A stretch of DNA of 64,000 bases from Antedon mediterranea (taxonomy: Eukaryota > Echinodermata > Crinoidea > Comatulida > Antedonidae), in assembly GCF_964355755.1 (NCBI RefSeq), contig NC_092673.1, forward strand, positions 3,725,001 through 3,789,000, read 5' to 3'. This document shows positions 35,929-50,100 of this stretch, one piece after another (the stretch's first letter is position 1; the number at the start of each line of letters is the position of its first letter). Both the position numbers and the translations under genes were made by a program. A model generated the notes under the pieces. The model saw only the letters and a program-made list of their open reading frames with translations, made no database searches and was not told the origin of the DNA.

Positions 35929-36084
35929 CACAAATATTTAATTCCTAATACCATAAAAGCCATAAGTAACAATGAAAATGTAAAGAATGCACAAACGGCG
36001 TTTCATAGTTATTGTTGGCTGGAAAAAATAAAAGTGGGCTGGCTTATTGTTGGCTGGCTTATTGTTGGCTAGCTTGACACAAGC
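35929..36084 (-). repeat. Right outer end of the foldback element
   Basis: The inverted copy of 18353-18508, carrying the same 15-bp repeats (GGCTTATTGTTGGCT in this orientation) and ending GGCTAGCTTGACACAAGC. Confidence 0.85.
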
Positions 36085-36093
36085 ATTACATTC
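36085..36093. repeat. Right target-site duplication of the foldback element
   Basis: ATTACATTC follows the element end and pairs with ATCACATTC at 18344-18352, with one mismatch. Confidence 0.6.
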
Positions 36094-38156
36094 ATCATAT
36101 TCACAACAAAAGTGTACATGGTTTGTTTTTTTTATCAATCACAAAAGTCCATTAGAGGGCGATATATCGCTAAACAAATTGGAGGGCGCTACATAGATTT
36201 TTAATCATCCCACAATATTTATTGTGGACAGCAGCAGTTTGCAATAACTTTTTTTTCAGTAGGGCCTACAACATCTAGGCCCAGAAATAATTTTAAAATA
36301 CTAAGCCTAGGCTATACTCACCTAGTCTCTAGAGGCCCTATAGTGTAGTAGTTCCGTGATATGATAGAGGCAACAAAGCCTAATAAGGTCGGCAGGCAGG
36401 GCTGGCACCTTACGTACAGACTTGTTAACTAAATTAGGCTAATACTGTAATAAATGTCCACAAAAGAAGGCTGGATTGAGTATATTAATAATTTTTGTAG
36501 TAATCCACGACAGTAGAAATTTCGCCACATATAATAAACTAATTATCGATTTAAAAACAAAGCCACATCTCACAGAGCAGACGATCGATGAACGTGTGTG
36601 TGTGTGTGTGACGAGTACCACCATCGCGTGTGCGCGTAATAAGTGCTGGACGTTTACGCGCACCACTTAAGTACTGTATGTCGCACTCAGGGCTAAGTCA
36701 GATACAATAGCGGTCAATTTCGTACGCAATATTAAAATTAAAAACATTCTTCACAAGTTGCTTTCCACTTTTCAGTGCATTTACTATTGACAAGAGATAT
36801 AATATATTTTTATAATAATTTACATCCTTTCCTATAAGTATAACATTTTGGCAATCAGCAGTAGATTGAGATAGGATATGCGATATAACAGAGTTATTGT
36901 ATTATATGATGATTAAACTATGAAAATAGTTCATTTTAATTCAATATTCCCTTCCAACTACTGTAGCTTGATAATTTTATAACAAATGTTGTTGGTTTAT
37001 CCTGAAAAAAAGCAAGTTGTAGTAATTTTAATTTATTAGAGCAAACAGCACCCTCTATAATTCCAACAATAATTTTGATAGTTTAGTATCGTTCAAGATA
37101 AATTGATGTTTTTAATCAATTAAGGCAATTAACATGCCATATAACTATAATTAATGTTTTGTACCCAAGTAAACCATGTGCACTTCTTGAAATAAAAAGG
37201 TAAGGTATTTTACACCATTAAAAAAAACTTGCTAAACATTTGTCCTCATCTAACACCCTTCTATTCCAACATGAGGAAAACTAGAATTGCATACTAGGTG
37301 CAACACTGTAGGCTAAAGGATGGTTCTGAAACTATGGATGAACAGTTTATTGCCTAAAGCTCTATCTACACTATCAAACTAGTTTGACCAAAAAAGTGTG
37401 ATGTGTCCAAATATGGTAGAGATATACCCAAATATGGTAGTTATATTACATCATCATATCCATATGGGCATGTAGGCACATTGTTTTGTAAATTTGTAAC
37501 AAAGTTTTATAGTGTAGACAGAGCTTTAGCCACAACTATTTAAATGTGTGAAAAGACTATAGAGTGTGCATGTTACCAAGAAACAACAATTTGAAAGTGG
37601 AGGGAATATTTTAAATTCTGTAGTCTATGGATGATATGCTATACTGAACATACAACTATTATTAAACAATTATTAAATGCATAAGAAAAATTATTTATAT
37701 TTTTCATAATTACTAGTAACCTTTGAAGGTCAAATATTATGATATTTACAATAACCTATTGAGAAATGAAAATTAAGAATAAAAACACCCAAACTTGAAC
37801 GCATACTAGTAATTCTTCACATTCACTAGCTGTAAAGAATCGCATCTCTACCAATCAATTGAAAAGTTTTTGACCAGTTCCTTTTGCCGATTTAAGTACA
37901 ACTTCACAATTTCCAGTAGCCGATAAATGTTCACAATTTTCATTTTTCAACGTCAAAGTTAAGCACTCGTTCAATGGCACCACAAACCGGATTTAGCACA
38001 GGAATAAAAATTACAATCGTTACAATCATAAACAACAGTTGTACAGTGAGTTTCAACAAGACATTTACTTTACAATTGGCTAGTTACATAGTCCTAGTCT
38101 TGTCAGACTGCTGTATATATTTATAGACAATTTGGAGTCCTTATTTGGCAGTAAAA
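36094..38156. other. Intergenic sequence downstream of TACC
   Basis: AT-rich DNA with a short (GT)n run at 36594-36610, one MITE at 37355-37528 and no convincing frame. The TACC 3' UTR must extend into its right end, but I could not choose a polyadenylation site. Confidence 0.5.
37355..37528. mobile_element. M1-family MITE
   Basis: Starts TAAAGCTCTATCTACACTATC and ends GTGTAGACAGAGCTTTA, with TA at both edges. The core has two ATATGGTAG words rather than the usual one. Confidence 0.85.
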
Positions 38157-41100
38157 TCACCTAGATCCAGCTCCCATTTTGGCTATTAACTCATCACAAA
38201 TATTTGTAAGTTCTGTATTTTCTTTCGTCTGTGAAAGAACCAAAATTACAAATATTAAATTAAAAATTATAGCAAACATATATTTCATATATTTAATTGT
38301 TCTATTATAATACCGTTTTCACTTATAAAAAGACAAAATAAACAGTAAAATTCAACAAAAAACCCATTGACCTCCAGTCAATTTGACTATTTTTTGCAAT
38401 CAATTACAGTTTTTTCAAGTAAATAATTTGTTTGCGATCCAACTTTTTATCAAGGTAAATAACTAATATGTGAATATGTATATTTTATATTATTATTATT
38501 TCTTAAGGGAGACAATACATATTTAACTAGAATACATACCTTCTGTTCAATAGTTTTTTCCTGACTTGCTGATTTCATCTGTTCTCGTTTCATTCCAGCT
38601 TGTAGTCCAGTTATCTCCGCTATATAGCTTTTCTTTACCTTATCTATTTCGGCATTTGCCCTATATCACAAGACAATACAAAATTACTATTATTGAAAGG
38701 CATATGCGATGTGATTTGTGATTTATGCAGAATCAAGAATAATCACATTTAGTACGAGGCAGTGACACTAGGTATGAGTGAGGGCGTATATTCTCTACAA
38801 CGTACAACACCCTCACGCATCAACAATAAATTTATCAAAATATACTGTATGCCAACAGCTAAGCGGACATCAGATTTTAGTACCATTAAAATACACAAAA
38901 TAGACTCACACCAAGTCATAATTTGTAACTACCAATGAATAAAAGTTAATTTTATAAAAATACAGTTACTACTGTACTTACTTCTCTATTTTTTCTTCAG
39001 CATGTGATTTCAGCGTTTGGTACCGGTTTTCTTGTTTTTTTACTTTTGTTTGATAGTCCGATACACACTTTTTCAAAATTTCTTCATTCTGAAATGACAT
39101 ATGACTGCATTGTCACTTTTTTTTTTCAAATTTTAAATATTTCAGGAGAAAGTTAATTGTTTAACAACCTAAAAACTATGCCTAAAGCTCTGTCTACACT
39201 ATCAAACTAGTTTGACCAAAAAAGTGCCCAAATATGGTAGTGATATACCCAAATATGGTGGTGATATGACATCATCATGTCCATATATGGGGACATCATA
39301 TTTTTTTGTCACAAAGTTTGATAGTGCAGACAAGATGCGTCTCATCAGCTTTTAACTCGGACAACAACGACCATTCAAGACGACATGCCTCGTCGTACGA
39401 TGCTGTAATAGGCCTTAATAGTAGTTGGCCTTAATATTACTTACCTTTTTATAACCTTCAATGGTATTCCTGAGTTTTTCATATCTCTTGTGTAAGTCAC
39501 TGAAAGCATTCTCTACAGACGCCAAATCGTCCAAGGCTTGTTCTTTCTCTCGTTGAAGTTCTTCAAATTTTCCCTCAGATGAGTTTTTATGATGATTCAT
39601 ATCACCTATGAATAAAAACCATGATGATATTAAAATAAAGGCCAAAATAAAAAAATAGCTTGTTTCAGGTCGAGCGCCCGGATAGATTTTTTTTCAGAAT
39701 AATCTGACTGGAAATTTGGTGGGCCAAAAATCAACAGGAAACAAACATTCTTTTTTAGGTTGGCCTAATATATAGTACAGTATAACCCTTCCTTTAGGAT
39801 TTAGGACACCTCTATTAAGGGAGACTTTGCAGTAGCAATATTTGTTAACACTACAAACAACCATTCAGAGGACACCACTATTAAGGGGACACTTTCCCAG
39901 GATACAAAGGAGTTTTTAATCTATATTAATATGCAAATGCAGTCAAATAGCAGGTCTATAGGGTCACCACATGTCACCCTAGGTAGTGAATCACAGACCT
40001 ACCAACTGTACTGGCTTAAGAACACACAAAAAGATAGAAAACCAACATAAGTTAAATACATTACCCATCATTTGCTGTATTGTACGCTCATATTCAGTAA
40101 CCAATGCCCTACAAAACACAAACATAATTATAAACATTAAATAAAATTAATGATATTTACCGAAAGTCCCCTGAGCATATCGCATCATTACTTATTCTTA
40201 TTACGTTCACCATGATTCTAAATTTTTTGTAAGATTTAGCATTTCCCAATTCTTTTTTTTTCATTTGAGATGCAAGAATGAAACCCATTAAATAAACTTT
40301 TGGTTTTTTGACATGTCTGTATGGAATCATGGGTCAAAGGTCAAACTTACTTCAAATCTGAGTTAGTTTTATCCGAAGTCTCTTTTTCTCTTACAACTGC
40401 CTCATATTTCTGTTGCTGTTCTAGCATTCGTTTCTCCATTTCTTTCTGCACTTGATGTCTAGCTTTTCTTACCACTGTATCCATCTCTGTCTGGGAGTAT
40501 TTAAGCAGCTGAAAAGAGACACATATATTATCCAAACAACAGTGAAATAAATGTCATTGGCAGGGCTAAGCAAGTACCTTAACAAGATACTATTCAAGGA
40601 CCAATTGAGAGAGCTAACTATGTACCGTTGCAAGGGCTAAGCAAACTACATAAAAAGGTACCATGCAAGGGCCAATTACTGTACTGTTACGAGAGCTAAA
40701 TAAATACCATTGCAAGGACCAAGCAAATTTCATAAAAAGGTACCATACAAGTGCCAATTACTGTAAGTACCGTTACGAGAGCTAGTACCATTGCAAGGGC
40801 CAAGCAAATTTCATAAAAAGGTACCATACAAGTGCCAATTACTGTAAGTGCCGTTATGAGAACTAAATAAGTACCATTGCAAGGGCCAAGTAAATTTCAT
40901 AAAAAGGTACCATGCAAGTGCCAATTACTGTAAGTACCGTTACGAGAGCTAAATAAGTACCATTGCAAGGGCCAAGAAAGTTTCTTGTAAAATGTAAGGG
41001 TTAAAAAATTGCAATTATGAGGGCTAAATAAGTATGAGTGCAAAGGCTAAGTAACTATCATTGTGAGGGCTAAGTGAGTATCAGTGTGAGGGTTAAATAA

Positions 41101-44100
41101 TTACAATTACGAGGGCTAAATAAGTACTATTGCAAGGGTCAAGTAAGTAGGTATAATTGTGTGGGAAAAAAGTGAGTATCGTTGTGATTGTAAAAGTATA
41201 CAGCTAAATCATTGACAGGAACAATGAGGATAAGAAACTGTAATCAAACCTAAAATGACAAAAACACAATGAAATTGATAGGCTTACCTCTACTATGCCT
41301 TCTTCTCCTCCCCTAGGAGGAGAGTAAACTTTTGGACTATCCCCAAACTTCATACTTGTATTCTGAAATAGATCAAGTTTGCTTATGAATATTCATCAAG
41401 TAGACATTTCAGATATGTTTAAAATTTGTAAATATTGCTATTGTTTTGTACTATATTTGTCTGGCTGTTTTACTTTTACTTGTTTTGATTTAGCTCCATT
41501 GAAATCCATCCACAGCATTGTCATTTTTTCAGTAATTCGCGTTTAGGTTTATATGTATTTAAATACGAGTAAAGGATAACTAGATCACGGTGAATGGTTT
41601 TTTGTTTGTAAATTTAATCAAATGTAAACTGTACATTTATTTGTCCTCTGTTGAATGTTGACCGAGGAAAATCAGATTACAAAAGCACCAGTCCATTTGG
41701 AAATCAGCCATCAGGCACACTGTTCTTTGATTTCTGTCACCTTATTCTAATGCTAATAGTGCAAAACTTTCTATAGCATTTACCTATACATTGATGTAAT
41801 GGTCAACGCCAGTATGATTATCTGAAACAGTTCTACTAAAAGAAAATGTTACTAAACATGATAACCAGGCCTTGTCTTTTAAGGCGAGCGAGTGCGATCA
41901 CTCACCTAACACACTCCTAAACTGCCCTTGAGGAGTGCGATTTACAACACGCCTAAATTTGGTAAACTTCTACACACCAAAATACAAACAGCACACCTAC
42001 AGCACCTGAATGTATTGAGGAGTGCAAACTGTAGCACACCTACAATTTTCTAAAGACAAGGCCTAGATAACATAACATTACCTGATTGTTTGGGCTGTAT
42101 TGCAACAACCTATCAATCTCCTTCGGAGTTTCATGGTTATCAGAGTTGTTTAGTTGCTGTGTACGAGCAATGGGTTTAGAAGGTGGTGGCGTATCCATCT
42201 GAAATAGATCGTTTTCGCCTACTGTTTTCATTACCTGCGGTAATGATCTTGCTGATGCTACTACAAGAATCAAATTGAACAAAAGTTGCATAAATAGTGA
42301 AGAAATAGTAAGCTGCAAGAGTCAGTATAAGTTGCTATCTCCATCCCATTATAATATAGTATCCACTGCTCATTATTCTTACCACATATTTATACTAGTA
42401 TAAAGTCTGGGTAATTTATACATAACATTGTAATGCTAAACATCAACATCTGGTAGTAGTCATTCAATCAATGGAAAGCAAGTCCTAGTATTTGTTTATT
42501 TATTGATTATTTGTTTATTTATGATATTTTTTGGATCACTACTGTATCAAGATTGTATTGTATTTGTATAGTGAGTATATATGGGTATAAGGTAAAAGTA
42601 TGCATCAAATAATTTATCAACGAAGAACAAAACATATAAATATCAGCTTCACAAATTTATTGAATACTTACATGCCAGAGAATCTGCTGGTTTTACTAAG
42701 GGGTCAAACTTCACATACAGTGATTGTCTTGCAAGAGCAGATTCTTGGAACTATAAAAAAAACATTGTATTGATTAAAATTTTACATGGTCGCATAGCTG
42801 GATGGATGGATGGACGGGACCCGTTCCGGAACAGGTGTGAAAGACCATTAATACAAATCTTTTAAACTTACTGAGCTTCCACTGCCAGCCTTCTCAAGGA
42901 AGTCGACATCAAACGCGGCAGGATCAGCTGGTACAAAGACTGAAACAAAAAATAAACATTTTAGAGGAAGCAAAAGAAAACAATTTAAAAAAAACGATGA
43001 CAGACTAATCCTTAGAATGCACATGCAAATAAATATCAAGTTTCCTTCCTTATAGACCAGAAATGGCGCCACCAATTTAATCCAGACAGCATGAATTCTT
43101 AATCAGTTAAAGGAATACCAGAATACATATACATTTTGGTTACTAAAGCTCTGCTCTGGAGCTTTTGATTTGCAACAACTAAAGCTGTGTCTACACTATC
43201 AAACATGATGTAACAAAAAAAATGTAATGTGCCAATATATGGACATGATGATGTCATATCACTACCATATTTAAGTAAATCACTACTATATTTGGGCACA
43301 TAATTTTTTGTCAAACTAGTTTGATAGTGTAGACAGAGCTTTAGCAAACCTAATCCAATCGCTATAAATCATTTTGCAAATAATAAATTACAATGCATCA
43401 TGGGATACATTAACCGGAATAATTTTATTCCTGTATAAATTACAAGTCAATAAAATAAATACATATGTTATGACCTCAGTAAGTGTCCATTAGTGCACAA
43501 CGCTACAACTACCATAGCTACACGTAAATGACAACATAAACATTAGCTAAAAAGCTGATCATTTTCATAACATTAACTGATGACAAAGAAATATTATTTA
43601 TTATATTTGAATAATAGAATAGTTTCAGAAATCAGGTGGAGTCTTCTCTCATGGTATGAAAAGAGATTGCTTCGTTCTGAAATGGTCAATGCATCCTGTT
43701 TGCCACAGGGACACCCACCTATAATTGTCAGGTTTTTACTATCTTATGAAAATCTTATAGTACTGATATTATAATACTTATAATGATGTAATATTTGTGT
43801 AAATATTTTACATTATGTTAACAGACCTTTGGTGTACCCAAAATTGTAATATTTAATTGTTCTTCAACCTTTTCAATGGCCATTCAAGCATGCATTCACA
43901 CAAAAAACAAACACATACTAAAGACTAAATGTTTATAGCTTTGCCTACAATATCAAACTTTATGTGACAAAAAAATGTGATATTCTCATACTGTATATGA
44001 ATATGATGATATCATATCACTACCATATTTAGTCATATCACTACCATATTTAGTCATATCACTACCATATTTAGTCATATCACTACCATATTTAGTCATA

Positions 44101-47100
44101 TCACTACCATATTTAGTCATATCACTACCATATATGGGCACATCACATTTTTTTGTCAAACTAGTTTGATAGTGTGGACAGAGCTTAAGAATGATTAATT
44201 GTGGATTATGAAATTTAAATTTTTTTTAATACACTGTTCAGATACAGATACTATTTCTATACAAAAAACTAAATGTCATTTTGTCGGGATCAGTTGTAGA
44301 AAGTGTACGATATTTATAAATCATCATAAAAACAAAATATTAGTTTTATAATAAATGACACTTATGGCTGCAGATTGAAATTTAAGAATAGTTATCATAA
44401 TTTCTTTTAAATAAAGACATCTTAAATTTTGATGAATAAGAGGTTTAAAACTCACAAAAATTATTGCAAAATCAAATTTGTTAAATGTGGCAAAATTTGC
44501 GTAAAAATACAAGAAATTTGTTGAGTATGTTTCATATTTTTAAAAGGGTCATTTACAAATTTATTATACATTATAATTTTGGCTGTTATTATCATACTTC
44601 ATGAATTGTTAATTAGTTGTAAATATCATCATGCAACATTATGATTTGATGCCTAATCCTCCTTATGAATTAATCATATTCTCAGTTAATAGTCTTATTT
44701 AAACATCTGCGATTTCCCTGCAGAAATACAAGCTTAAATAAGGGATCATACTGATACTCACAGTTACAAATATTTCATACAAAAAATCCACAAAATGGAA
44801 AGCATAAATTAAATCCACAATTAAAACCAACCAGCTTATGGTATTTTACAATCTCTTTTTTATAATTTATATATATATAATATATTGTGCACCATATTGG
44901 TTATGTTGTCTACGAGAAGATAACACGACCTTATCTGAAAAATGATATACTAACTGTATTTATATACTGGCAAATATCATTAAACACATTTTCATAACAT
45001 TGCTTAACATTAACATTTAGTTATCTGTAATGCGGCTTAAATTTTTTGGTAAGGAGCAATAAATGGTGTATGTATATATGTAACTCTATTACTATAGTGC
45101 ATATGAATATTTGTACAGTTACTATTATTAGTTGACACATTCTGTATGTACACCCGTATACCATGCTCTATTCTAAGTGACATAATGACTGCAACCGCAT
45201 GTTTAGTGACGCGTGCATGCACACACACAGTCTTCTGCTTCCTACCTTCCTGCGCTAGGCGGTATTCCATTTCTTCAAAACTTATCTGCCTCTGAACATC
45301 AGTGTCAAAGGGGCCTTCGAAGCGGCAGACGAGAACCGCAGCAAATTGAAAGAGGAAACTTGATGTATTAGTCATGCATTTCGAGCCAAAGTGGCCAAAA
45401 TGAAACTTACATGTTTACCATTTGAACATATCGACTACAAATCCAAAAACACATTAATACTCAAAACGCTCAATGACGTTACAGATTTTGCCACGTTTTA
45501 ACAAATAGTTGAATGCCACTAAATTAAAATCACTGTCAATTTTTCAGAGGGTAAAGAAGCCATATTCGTTAAATTTAACACACAAACTACCATGTTTACT
45601 ATATAAGCTTACTTCCTGTTAAAAATCACTTCATTAAAAATTATAGAGGGGGCTATTATCATTTCTTTGTAAAATTATTTAATGTTTTATAAATTACCTT
45701 CTTCTGCTGGGAAAAACTCTTCTTCCCCTCCTCCAAAATCATCATCTCCAGTTATGTCAGGAGTTAAAATTGCAGAAAAATCTATAAAAAAAAAATTAGA
45801 TTGGGATTATTTTTTTTAATTGTTGTATGCGCTGAATTTGTTACCAGTTTGGTAGGATGAACTTTGCCTCCAACAAAATGGGCAAGATAATCAAGGATCA
45901 GTTATATAGAATTTTTTTAAACAAGCTACACAAATTGGTTTCTAATTAGGAGTTATATAGTAAAAAAACATTATAGTTTTTTATGTGTAAGTGGTACAAA
46001 CAACTAAATATAAAACCCACAGAATGTATAATTATTGGTTAATAAGAAAAAATGGGATAATAATTATAGTTATTAGCAGAAACAAATTAGAAATAAATAA
46101 CGATAGACCAGTGGCAGGTCTAGTATCATAAATGTCACAGTCCATTAAATAGTATTCGAGAAAAAAACACAGCCATTATGATTAGCAGGAGAAGTAATTT
46201 CTAACATTTAGAATCAAAACATACTCAATGCTAAAACCAATCACTTGAGTTATGTGACAGCATACCAAATATCGAGATAATGCTCACGTTTCTGATAGAA
46301 TGAAATACTACATCAGATTTATAATTTACAAATATACAGAGCACTTAAAAATATATCATATAGTTTAACAAGTTCATTTCAGAATGTATATGAATAAAAT
46401 GTATGTTTGAAAAAATGTTCATACTGTACTTCATTTAATACATTAGAATTTATTATCTAAATATGATGTTTAAAATAGATTGTTCATTTAGTAAAATAAG
46501 ATGATTGAATAGAAGTATTAACCTTTTACCTTTGTCTAAAAAATCATTATTTTAGAACAATTTTGAACAAAGGTTGTTACGGAAACATAATTGGTTAATT
46601 ACAGTTATTTTTGTGATTGATGCTGGGGGAAAAAATGTTCCTTGTTTCTCTAGAAGGAATAAATGATTGAAGTTGCATCTTCATCGTTATGAGTTCCCAC
46701 AATCATCATGTTGATTAACACAGAACTAGTCAGTGTGCTGGCAGTATTTACAGCTGGTTTTGGGTTTAGTTTTGATTGTTTGGATTTATTTCTTACATTA
46801 TTTTGTTAACATTTTTTTAAATATTATTTTTTTATTATTAATATTTTTCTTTAATACTTTCTATTTATTTTTACAAGGGGAGGGGGGAGAGGGGGTGACT
46901 CAAGTTGGCAAGGTTGTCATGCCTAAATTTAGATACATTATTTAAATCTCTGTCCACAAACACTACAATCATGAAATTCCAAAAACCAAAAGTGGAATAT
47001 TGATTGACAGTATCTTCATCGATATATCAATCGTCCATTGACACTCTTGGGTGGAGTCAAAATAGATTCGAACCAGTCATCAGATAATTTAGGTGTTCTA

Positions 47101-50100
47101 TCATATTAAATACATTACACACCTGAAGGAGTTGGTATTTCTTTCACTCCATTAACTGGACCTACAGGTACAGGCGTTCTTTCAGATTCAATATTGCCAT
47201 CGGCAGAAGTAAAATCACTAGTAGAATCAGATGTAGACGTATCCTCTACAATGAATCCCACTGATGTGCTACAAAGATAAATTTGTTAAATATTTTTAAT
47301 TAAGTTTATATTAACACTTTTGTGTTGCTTAGTGGTTAAAATGATTGATAATTTCCTAAAAACATGAAAAATGAAGATTAATTAAGTCAGACTTTGAATA
47401 GGTTATTTTGTAGTTTTAATAAGTTAATCCCTTCCGTAAAAAAAAAACATGTTTTTTCAGGTAATACATTTTTTTTCAAAGTGGATAACTATTATGTGAC
47501 ATTAAAATGGCATATTAAAAAATAAAAATATTAAAAAAAAATTTTTTAGGGGGACAATACATCTTTAATAAAACACTTCCTTCCTGAATATACTTGCAAA
47601 TAGCAGGTATACATATTTCAGTAGTTTCTCATCATCATCAGTGATAAATAAACTGATTGACTAATTCAATTAATGTACAGTATACAGTATCAGATTAAAA
47701 CATGTATAAGCATTTCATTGAGAATATATTATTGTCATTTTGAAGGTATAAAATTATATGTAAAACCCTTGTTTGTAGGTCTACTTAAAATTATAATGTA
47801 AAACCATCTGAATATTAAACCACGGCATACCTGTCAGGCTGCTCAGGTGATATCCTGGTTACTTCAACATCATCTAATGAATTTTCAACATCTTTGAGGT
47901 CAAGCTCTGAATTTCTTGGAGGAGAATTAGCAACAGCTGATTTGGTACCAAAAGGATTAAAATTCTGTAACTCCTCATCGGTCATATCAGCATAAGATTT
48001 TGCGGTGTTTGTAGCCTTTGGGGGCGAGTTAGCGACGGCTGTCTTCATACCGAATGGGTTGAAGTTTGCCAATTCTTCATCGGTCATATCAGCTATGGAT
48101 TTTCCCGCCATTTTATTGTCTTTTTGCTGATCAAGTTCGCTAGGAACATAGGCAGCTACCAGATTTTCTTTATCTTCGATGCCAATCAGCAAATCTACTG
48201 GTTGCTCCGGCAAATCCCTAAAAAGTTATTTTCAAAAAGTTTTGAGTTTATAAAATTCTAGTTATGTTTTTATTTTAGATAAACATGTTTACCAAAACAA
48301 AATATTATTAGTAATAGTAGTACTAGTAGTAGTACAGTAGTATTCTCAACATGAAATTTTAATAATTGTTACAAAAACAGATTTATATTCGGAGTTGATA
48401 GATCGCAGTGATTACTGTATTCAACGATTTATCAATATTAACAACATTTGAAAAGTTCAACAAGAGTTTAAATATTAATTATTATTTTTTAAGATTATTT
48501 CCGCAGATATTAACGTAAAGATTGAACTCTCAATGTTGAAAGACTAAGAGCAACATCAATTATACTGCAAATATAAAATGCACTGGTCAATTGCCTATTG
48601 CATTTTATAAATCACATAAAGGAAATTCAATGTTATGAGTAAGGGTACTCAAATACTGGAAGTAAAATGTTGGTACAGCTGTTTAAAAAGAATAAAAAAA
48701 TAGAAAATATAAACCGAGTTTAAATGAATGTGTCCTACAGTATATAATTAAACAACAATCAGTATAATATATAGCTATTGTAAGTTATAAAAAACTTTGT
48801 TCTACTTGACAGTGTATATAAATTAATATAGTCTTACTCTTACACTCGATCTACACTATAGAAACTTTATGTGTCAAAAAAATGTGCCCATATGGAGATA
48901 TATATTTGGGCATATCCCTGCCATATTTGGGCACTTCATACTCTTTTTTTTTTTCAAACTAGGTTGATAGAGTAGACAGTTGTCATGTTGTCCAACTTGG
49001 CTTTTTTTTAAAAATATTATGAGTAAAGTCCATAAATTACTATTGCATCTATAATAGTTTTCCTACTACAGTTACTCAGTACTTTTACTTTTCTTTAGAA
49101 TTAATGGTTCAGGTAAAAGGGATGGGTTATGCACGTATTTCTGAGTTGAATTAACCTTGTTAATTCAATTATAATCAGAATGAAACACATTTACTGTTGC
49201 ATGGGTCAAATGTTGAAATCCACTCCATGGGCTACCTAACTATTTGCCCAGTGGGTCAACAGCAAGTCAGCTGCACCAGACTCGCTTTTTAAAAAAGACA
49301 AGATTTTTGTCTAGACAATATTTTAATATTTTTGAAGTTCATTAGTAAAGTTAGGTTTGCAGTTACGCCATTAGGATACTGCAAACTTAAATTAAATTTT
49401 TAAAATGTGATGTGCCTACATATGGACATGATGTTATAGCACTACCATATTTGAGCATATCACTACCATATTTGGGCATATCAAACTTGTTTTTGTCAAA
49501 CTAGTCTGATAGTGTAGACAGAGCTTTACTAATTGTTTCGAATTGGAAACATATTTTAAGTTCATGCTTCGAATTCGGGTGTCATAAAATAAAATTAACA
49601 AAATAGACTCCTCCATAAAATGGAGTCTTCCATTTTTACCTTAAAGGAAGGTTATCAATAAGCTCGTTGACAAACTCGTTGGCAAATTTTATATAATCGT
49701 TATGATCTTGCTTGGTGACAACTTGGACGCGTTCTATCCAACTCTCCTTGTCATCAAGCTCACGTACGAATTCGTAGGCCGAAAACGCAGTATGCAACTT
49801 GGATTTGTTATTTTTAGGCTTTGAAGGTGTTTGAAAAGTGACCTACAGTACAGGGAGCAAAAAGAAAAATATTGATTAAATAAATACAATGGATTAGAAA
49901 GGAAGTACCGTATGCACATTGGAGCAAAATAATAAATATGCAAGATATATAGTATTAGTAGTATATTCTTAGTGAACTTTTTCTTTAAAAAAAAATTGTC
50001 TTAGATGTATTTGCATTAATTTATTATGAATTCCAACAAATAAAAAAAGATGTATTCATAATTTTTAAAAAAGTGTCATTAGTGTAATGTAATTAGAATT

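Larger units (their letters stand above)
18353..36084. mobile_element. Giant non-autonomous foldback transposon
   Basis: A 17.7-kb inverted repeat. Both outer ends begin GCTTGTGTCAAGCTAGCC and stay virtually identical for about 150 bp before the tandem arrays. The left arm (about 18.5-27.12 kb) and right arm (about 27.16-35.93 kb) hold roughly 47 and 48 copies of the same 181-187-bp unit, facing each other. They meet in an AT-rich loop of about 40-70 bp. A near-perfect 9-bp direct repeat flanks the whole. No frame resembling a transposase or any long conserved frame lies within. The architecture matches foldback elements such as Drosophila FB and sea-urchin TU, whose long inverted repeats consist of shorter tandem repeats. 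It lies intergenically between the 3' ends of EXD3 and TACC, which converge on it. Confidence 0.85.

Noticed and set aside
46877-46895. G-quadruplex candidate (GGGGAGGGGGGAGAGGGGG)
   Set aside because: Only three separable G-runs of three or more, so it does not meet the usual four-run pattern.
47060-47110. tRNA-like fragment with GGTTCGAATC on the minus strand
   Set aside because: Only the B box is clear; no A box or arms could be matched.
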